From Dyella ginsengisoli LA-4 (lineage in GTDB: Bacteria > Pseudomonadota > Gammaproteobacteria > Xanthomonadales > Rhodanobacteraceae), in NCBI RefSeq assembly GCF_000334915.1, contig NZ_AMSF01000019.1, forward strand, positions 1 to 64,000: 64,000 nucleotides of DNA, given 5' to 3'. A model generated the notes under the pieces. The model made no database searches and was not told the origin of the DNA. It was given only the letters and a program-made list of their open reading frames with translations. How positions within the stretch are numbered: position 1 is the stretch's first letter; the number at the start of each line of letters is the position of its first letter. A program made the translations under genes and the position numbers. Of this stretch, positions 59,328 through 64,000 are shown piece after piece.

Positions 59328-60394
59328 GTTCCTCGGCCATTCCCGAAATGCTGCTGGTGAAGTGCCAGCAGGCGCTGGATACCATCGACGCCGCCGCGCA
59401 CGGCGCCCCGCCGATTTCGGCGGACGATCGCCAGCGATACGTGCAGCTGGCCAAACAGGCAGCGGAGCACGCAAAGACGCAGGGCATCGAAGGCGTGCCC
59501 GGCAGCCACCTGTTTTCGCGGTACCGCCAGGTGGCCAACAGCATGGCCGGCTCGCTGGCTCAGACCGCCGAGCCAGGTGAGCCCAACCCGTTCGGCGGAA
59601 GCGCGTTGGAGGGCGTCTACCGTGCCGCCGTGCGCTGGCAGGCCCATGTGCGGAACGTCGACCGCGCTCCGACGCTGCAGACACTGCTCAACCAGCGCGC
59701 TGCGCTGATTGACCAGGTGGATCTGGTCACGATGGAACTGCACGCCGCGCAGCAGACCGAAGAGTCCAGCTGGCGGGTCGAGGAAGAATGCCGCCGAGAC
59801 GCGATCGCGGAGATTCGCGCCACGCTGGAGCGGGTCGACAAGTGGGGACCGAACTCGCTGGCCAGCGAAGCCAAGGGCCACGCCAACGCCGCGATCGAGC
59901 TGATTCGGGATCGCGAGTACAAGGAGGCAGCGGATCGGCTGGCCGACGCCGAGCTGGTCTACCAGCAGCAGACTGGCGGGCTCGTGGGCGGGTTTTCGGA
60001 GGCTTTCAACCAGGCTTCCCTTATGCACCTCGACCCGATCCCCAAGGCGAACCTGCAGGACGTGAGCACGCGGTGGTCCGATGCCATTCAGGACCTGCGC
60101 GCGTTCCGCGCCAATCCGACCACCGACCCGAAGCTTTCCCAGGTGTTCCAGGAGATGGAAGCGCTGGAGCTGGTCGTGTCCAAGACCGAGCAGAGCATCG
60201 CGACCACGAAGCTGGCAGGCATCGAGCCGGAAGCGGCTGATCAACAGGACCTTCGCCACGGGCAGCTCGCGCTCAAAGCGTTCCTGCAGAAGCACGACGC
60301 CACCATGCCGTTGCACTCCGGCCCGACCATCGAAGCGCCACGGGCTCGCCAGCCGATGACGCAGCCGGCACCCGAAGCGGCGCGCATGCGCTGA
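59324..60394 (+). CDS. large helical hypothetical protein, 356 aa
   Basis: A strong AGGAGGT site precedes the overlapping ATG. Almost entirely helical with coiled-coil-like segments (LTMELHAAQQTEESSWRVEEECRRDAIAEIRATLERV-type region near 130-170). No membrane segment and no known domain. It lies just before the zeta-type pair and shares the operon. A structural or chaperone-like role is conceivable, but there is no evidence. Confidence 0.5.
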   Translation: MSSSAIPEMLLVKCQQALDTIDAAAHGAPPISADDRQRYVQLAKQAAEHAKTQGIEGVPGSHLFSRYRQVANSMAGSLAQTAEPGEPNPFGGSALEGVYRAAVRWQAHVRNVDRAPTLQTLLNQRAALIDQVDLVTMELHAAQQTEESSWRVEEECRRDAIAEIRATLERVDKWGPNSLASEAKGHANAAIELIRDREYKEAADRLADAELVYQQQTGGLVGGFSEAFNQASLMHLDPIPKANLQDVSTRWSDAIQDLRAFRANPTTDPKLSQVFQEMEALELVVSKTEQSIATTKLAGIEPEAADQQDLRHGQLALKAFLQKHDATMPLHSGPTIEAPRARQPMTQPAPEAARMR

Positions 60395-60418
60395 TCCACC
60401 AACCAAGGAGCCACGCCT

Positions 60419-60652
60419 GTGACCGAAGCACCCATTAATCAGACCGTGGACTTCGAGCGCGCCAAGGAGCGCCTCGAAGCCCATGCCGGCCGTCTGTTCA
60501 ACAGCTGGCGCAAAGCCAAGAACGACCCGGCCGCCGACCCCGCCGCCGTGCAGGCCGCCCTCGACGCGTACGTTGCCGCGAACGATCGCGCCAAGGACCT
60601 GCGCGCCTCGGACGCCGAAGGTATCCGCAAGGCGCTGGAGGGCGACGCATGA
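60419..60652 (+). CDS. small helical partner of the zeta toxin, 77 aa
   Basis: GTG start with AAGGAG. Contains VDFERAKERLEAHAGRL, shared with the 80-aa protein at 11245. Its stop overlaps the zeta gene by four bases (ATGA), the coupling typical of antitoxin-toxin pairs. It does not resemble the classical epsilon antitoxin, so it may be a different type of antitoxin or adaptor. Confidence 0.6.
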   Translation: MTEAPINQTVDFERAKERLEAHAGRLFNSWRKAKNDPAADPAAVQAALDAYVAANDRAKDLRASDAEGIRKALEGDA

Positions 60653-62034
60653 ACAAGGGCCGCTTGACCCCGGAAGAAATCAAGGAAATCGCCGCGGACT
60701 ACGTCGACGCGGAAATGCACCGCACCGCCGAGCAGGACCGCCCGGTCGCGAAGATCCTCGCGGGCCAGAGCGGGGCGGGGAAGTCCACGCTGGTGGACGG
60801 GCTGGAGGACGAGCTACGCCTCAAAGGCGGATTCATCACCGTCTCGGCCGACGTCATGCGGCTGCGCCTGCCGTACCTGGATGAGCTGGACACCAACGCG
60901 CCGGACTTCGCTCCGCAGACCGCCGCCGATGCCGGCGCCCTGGCGATCGCCGTTCGCCACGAAGCGATGGCGCGTCGCCGAAACGTGGTGGTGGACGGCA
61001 CGCTGTGGTCCCCAGACGCAGCCGTGGCCCTGGCCAAGGACCTTCGCGCATCGGGCTACCGGACGGAGCTGCACGCTCTCGCGGTGAACGAGCAGATCAG
61101 CTATCAGCGGGCCGCCACGCGGTACGAGCGTGAGCGTGCGGCCGGAGGCTTGGCGCGCTGGACCGTCCGCGAGCTGCACGACCGCAGCTATCACGGGGTC
61201 GCCGACTCCGTGCGGCGCCTGGAATACACCGCCGCCGTGGACCGTGTAGTGATCCACAATCGCCTCGGCGACATCATCCACGATGCCGCGCCGACCCAAG
61301 GGCAGACCCCCGGTGGAGACAAGCTGGAGCGGGCACGCGCTCAGCTCACCGCCTTCGAGCGGATGACGCTGGCCAACAACTGGGACGAGATCGTCGAGAG
61401 TATGGAGCGACGTGGAGCGAACGAGGACGAGCGTCTGCTTGTGCAGGCCGCTCAGGAGCGAGCGCACTACACCATGCGTACCGACCCGGAAGTCGCGGAG
61501 CAGTACGACAGCCAGAACCGGATGGAAGCCCCGACCAGTCGCGCGTACGCGGCAGCCTATGGCGCACGCCTCGCCAGGGCCTACAAGGCTGACCGACCGG
61601 CTTCCCAGATGCCGGAACTGGCCGCTGCCTACCAGGCCAAGCAGCTGGCACTGCGAGAGCAGGGGCCGCTGAGCGATCGCGACGCGGCCAAGCTGTCGGC
61701 CGACCTCGACCGCCAGCTGATGGATTGCCTGATGCAGGGTCGGAAGCCGGTCTGCGAGACGGCTTCCCACGTGCACCGCCAGTTGGAGGCGCTGAAAAAG
61801 GACTGCGCTGACATCGTGGAAAGCTTCCAGCTGGCCGAAGCGTCCGGCATGCCGTTGACCGAGCACGACCGGAACGACCTGCGCGAAGCCCAACAGAAAC
61901 TGGCGCAGTTCGTGGAGAAGCACGCCGACCAGCTCACCAGGTCGGCGCCATCACCGGCCGGACAGGCGTTGGCGGATCACCACCGCACGGAATCCGCGCC
62001 GGTCGCTCGATCGTCCGCACCGCGTCCAGGCTGA
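60649..62034 (+). CDS. zeta-toxin family kinase, 461 aa
   Basis: P-loop ILAGQSGAGKST (about 36-47) followed by ITVSADVMRLRLPYLDELD, RHEAMARRRNVVVDGTLW and an arginine-rich LID (QRAATRYERERAAGG). These match zeta/PezT toxins, which phosphorylate UDP-N-acetylglucosamine and block cell-wall synthesis. It is longer than classical zeta (about 290 aa) because of a helical C-terminal half. Toxin activity is not certain: such long zeta-like proteins are common on conjugative plasmids. A terminator follows. Confidence 0.85.
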   Translation: MNKGRLTPEEIKEIAADYVDAEMHRTAEQDRPVAKILAGQSGAGKSTLVDGLEDELRLKGGFITVSADVMRLRLPYLDELDTNAPDFAPQTAADAGALAIAVRHEAMARRRNVVVDGTLWSPDAAVALAKDLRASGYRTELHALAVNEQISYQRAATRYERERAAGGLARWTVRELHDRSYHGVADSVRRLEYTAAVDRVVIHNRLGDIIHDAAPTQGQTPGGDKLERARAQLTAFERMTLANNWDEIVESMERRGANEDERLLVQAAQERAHYTMRTDPEVAEQYDSQNRMEAPTSRAYAAAYGARLARAYKADRPASQMPELAAAYQAKQLALREQGPLSDRDAAKLSADLDRQLMDCLMQGRKPVCETASHVHRQLEALKKDCADIVESFQLAEASGMPLTEHDRNDLREAQQKLAQFVEKHADQLTRSAPSPAGQALADHHRTESAPVARSSAPRPG

Positions 62035-62066
62035 CCAGCCTCCGCGCGAACCAGCATGCAGTGAGC

Positions 62067-62100
62067 AATGGAGCCGGTGACCCCGGCTCCATTTTGGTTT
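62067..62100 (+). terminator. intrinsic terminator
   Basis: Stem AATGGAGCCGG with its complement, loop TGACC, then TTTGGTTT. It ends the 58077-62034 operon. The stem also faces the convergent minus-strand gene. Confidence 0.85.
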
Positions 62101-62123
62101 CGAGGCTCCACGTTCGATCCGAT

Positions 62124-63461
62124 CTAATCCACTTGACGCTGGCGGGGTAATTGAGCCGTGCGAGCGGCCTTGGCCCTCAGGCGCCGTAGCACGGTCTCCA
62201 GTGGCCGCATCACCTTGCGGAGAGGACCGCAGTCCGGGTACCCGTCCCGCAGAGCTTCAAGCAGCTGCACTACTGCATTTTCAGCAGTCATACCGGCGGG
62301 CAGTTGTCTGTCGGAAGCCTTCGCACCGAAATACAGCAGATCCACGTCCGCGTTCGCTCGAAGGGTCGGCGGGAACTCCAGGCGCAGCCACCTGGCTAGG
62401 GTCGCATGCGCGTTCTGCAACGCGGAGTAGCTCGCCGAATTGATCTCGTCACACCCTAAAAGGGCGACGAGCAATCGAGCAATTTGGCGGTGTCCGGCAA
62501 GTGGCAGTCGAGCGGCTGGTCGCCACTCAACGCGCTGACCTGGCATGACCTGGTAAGCCAGAGCGTTCCTGCGCACGATCGGCCGATCCAACGGCAACAG
62601 CTGTGGCCGCCCTTGCTTGCGCTTTTTCAACGCAGCACGAGCCGGGCTTACAAACAACGGCTCATAAGGCGCCGACTCGACCTTCATGGCCTCCATGTAA
62701 TTGCAGCCTTCCAGCGAACGTACCAATCGAGCGAGGCGCTTTTCATCATCCGTGATGACGTAGAGCGACGTCGCGGAGCTGTGGAGGTGGAGGCCACGTC
62801 CACCGCGTGAAGCACGTTCAAAGGCCAGAGCTACATGCACGCCTGAGCCCTTCAAGAATTCCATGCGCTCCTGCAGTAAGAAATGGTTGTAAGGCTCGTC
62901 GATGATCACGCCCGACTTATCGCGAGGCAGGTACCAGTACGACGGGTGATCGAGACCTGGCAACTTGTCGACCCGTCGATCCAACGACCAGAGGTAGGGT
63001 GCCAACGCATTGCCAGGCCTCAGACCGGTCGCCGCCATGAAAGCAAGCCGGCGCGCCGCCTCCGTCACCGCATCAAGGGCTGCACCCTTACTCAGCACAT
63101 CCTCCGTCGCCTCGACATGATCGGCAGCATCGAGGCGGAACCTCCCATGAAGGCTGCGCACCACTACCGGAGTCAGCAGACGGTCTAAGGGGGAAGGCAG
63201 ACCAATGACGGCGGTCTCTCTGCCGCTACCTTCGCGGCTACGCCAATAGGCGGTGATGTAGACGGTGCGTAGCGTGCTGCGGCCGGGGCGCGCCAGCTGT
63301 GCTGCCAGCACTCGCCGGGCGTGGCTGAAGTTCTCAAAGCCAGCCGCCTGGGCGGCAGCGGACAGTGCAGCTGTGTGGGTGATGCCCCGCTCGCGGCTGA
63401 TCGACTTGGCGAGGCGCTTGATGCCGGCGAGGGTAGAGGGGTGGATCGACACATCGGCCAT
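62124..63461 (-). CDS. large hypothetical plasmid protein, 445 aa
   Basis: ATG at 63461 with GGAGAG upstream. The first 55 residues (SIHPSTLAGIKRLAKSISRERG...AAQAAGFENFSHARRVL) form a conserved helical unit seen in plasmid and ICE proteins of unknown function; I recall it as a DUF-type family but cannot name it with certainty. A predicted GRGLHLHSSATSLYVI stretch lies centrally and a basic helix at the end. Convergent with the zeta operon. Confidence 0.6.
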   Translation of the reverse strand: MADVSIHPSTLAGIKRLAKSISRERGITHTAALSAAAQAAGFENFSHARRVLAAQLARPGRSTLRTVYITAYWRSREGSGRETAVIGLPSPLDRLLTPVVVRSLHGRFRLDAADHVEATEDVLSKGAALDAVTEAARRLAFMAATGLRPGNALAPYLWSLDRRVDKLPGLDHPSYWYLPRDKSGVIIDEPYNHFLLQERMEFLKGSGVHVALAFERASRGGRGLHLHSSATSLYVITDDEKRLARLVRSLEGCNYMEAMKVESAPYEPLFVSPARAALKKRKQGRPQLLPLDRPIVRRNALAYQVMPGQRVEWRPAARLPLAGHRQIARLLVALLGCDEINSASYSALQNAHATLARWLRLEFPPTLRANADVDLLYFGAKASDRQLPAGMTAENAVVQLLEALRDGYPDCGPLRKVMRPLETVLRRLRAKAARTAQLPRQRQVD

Positions 63462-63677
63462 AACGAACTCTCCCGTTCGGACGCCATGTGTCACCCGCAA
63501 CCACTAGGCCATCCGACGAAAGGGTTCGCCGAAGAGGCTTATCCTGACCAACTGACAGTGCCGATTACGGCTTCGTGTGGCGGGTGCCGGGCGCCTGACT
63601 GCGCCTTGCGGCCGATCGTATTCCTGAGACCGTCGTCGCGCAACCGAATCGGGGCCGGTCTAGCCGAAGCCTAAGCG

Positions 63678-63755
63678 CGAACTACACGAGCTACACCGGC
63701 CGCGTGGGAAGTGCGTAGGCTTCCCACGTCACGGCCCGTGCATCTGTGCATTTCG
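63678..63755. repeat. 78-bp structured repeat, copy 2
   Basis: Direct repeat of 29082-29159. The stem here is GTGGGAAG/CTTCCCAC, a compensatory change relative to copy 1. It begins 27 bases beyond the stop of the transglycosylase gene (in that gene's downstream direction), just as copy 1 follows repA. Confidence 0.75.
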
Positions 63756-63781
63756 CTGACTCGCTCGGTCCTTCGACCGAG

Positions 63782-64000
63782 CTAACGATCCGATGACCTC
63801 GCCGACCAGAGGCGCTTTAGATGACCCCACACTAACCTCTGGTAGCGCTGATTCCAGCGCGGCGTGTGCGAGTTGTAGTTGCCGATCGCCTTCCAGAGGT
63901 TAGGCTCATTCACCAGCTCGCGCTTGAGCATCCAGGTGCCGACGTAGATGTTCAGGCAGTCATCGGCGACGAGCTTCTGCGCGGTGATCCGGTAGGGAGC
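63782..64000 (-). CDS. lytic transglycosylase (partial, runs off the right edge)
   Basis: Only the last 72 codons are in the window. The sequence DCLNIYVGTWMLKREL followed by AIGNYNSHTPRWNQRYQ is the C-terminal part of SLT-type lytic transglycosylases (the YNS region and the alternating aromatic residues). Such VirB1/PilT-like enzymes open peptidoglycan for the conjugation channel. The stop is TAG at 63784-63782. Confidence 0.8.
   Translation of the reverse strand, partial: APYRITAQKLVADDCLNIYVGTWMLKRELVNEPNLWKAIGNYNSHTPRWNQRYQRLVWGHLKRLWSARSSDR

Noticed and set aside
63486-63674. Cysteine-containing 62-codon frame before the 78-bp repeat
   Set aside because: No ribosome-binding site and no support from composition; left as intergenic.

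Overview
This window is about 64 kb of high-GC DNA that reads as most of a large self-transmissible plasmid, or an integrated or plasmid-like element, from a proteobacterium. The gene families (MqsRA, RdgC, a Dot/Icm-type conjugation system like the one on pXCV183 of Xanthomonas) point to a gammaproteobacterium of the Xanthomonadaceae/Rhodanobacteraceae group; that placement is inference. No rRNA, tRNA or CRISPR array was seen. Both ends cut through the element: a lytic transglycosylase gene runs off the right edge.

Layout. 0-6.4 kb: a plus-strand accessory operon with a tandem CsrA-like protein, a C5-cytosine DNA methyltransferase, a PAPS-reductase/DndC-like ATP pyrophosphatase, small proteins, a nuclease-fold protein and RdgC. 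6.5-15.6 kb: accessory and stability genes, including mqsRA, a RelE/ParE-type toxin-antitoxin pair, orphan proteins and a TnpB-only IS200/IS605-family element. 15.7-29.0 kb: the core type IVB (IncI/Dot-Icm) transfer genes dotA, traX, traW, dotO, icmJ, dotP, dotE, dotF, dotG, dotH, dotI, all on the minus strand. 29.1-33.9 kb: replication and partition: a Rep_3-type initiator, an iteron origin, a run of strong hairpins, then parA, parB and a KorA/TrfB-like regulator. 33.9-38.9 kb: mobilisation, with divergent traK/L/M-like and traJ(nikA)/relaxase genes around a likely oriT, the same plan as RP4. 39.1-42.0 kb: dotD-dotC-dotB-icmT. 42.1-47.8 kb: a very large N6-adenine methylase/SNF2-type helicase locus split into two frames. 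47.9-57.8 kb: minus-strand genes with dotL (coupling protein), a second HerA/VirB4-like ATPase, a DnaG-type primase, a DsbC-like thioredoxin and dotM. 58-63.5 kb: a plus-strand operon ending in a small protein plus zeta-toxin pair, then a large orphan protein and the transglycosylase.

How it fits together. The conjugation genes lie in several separate blocks, yet the same 28-bp palindrome (half-sites like TGTCCGT and ACGGACA, exactly 14 bp apart) sits in front of seven transcription units: the methyltransferase operon, the 6.7 kb genes, dotF onward, dotI onward, dotD onward, the 48-49 kb genes and the dotM-dotL operon. I read it as a plasmid-wide operator that co-regulates transfer with the accessory modification genes. 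A second palindrome (TTTCTCGCATGAGAGAAA) clusters around parA-parB-korA and recurs once after icmT, and is a likely ParB/parS or KorA-type site. Other notable features are two small genes nested out of frame inside the relaxase gene, a similar nested gene inside the N6-methylase gene, and a 78-bp structured element present twice with a compensatory base-pair change in its stem.
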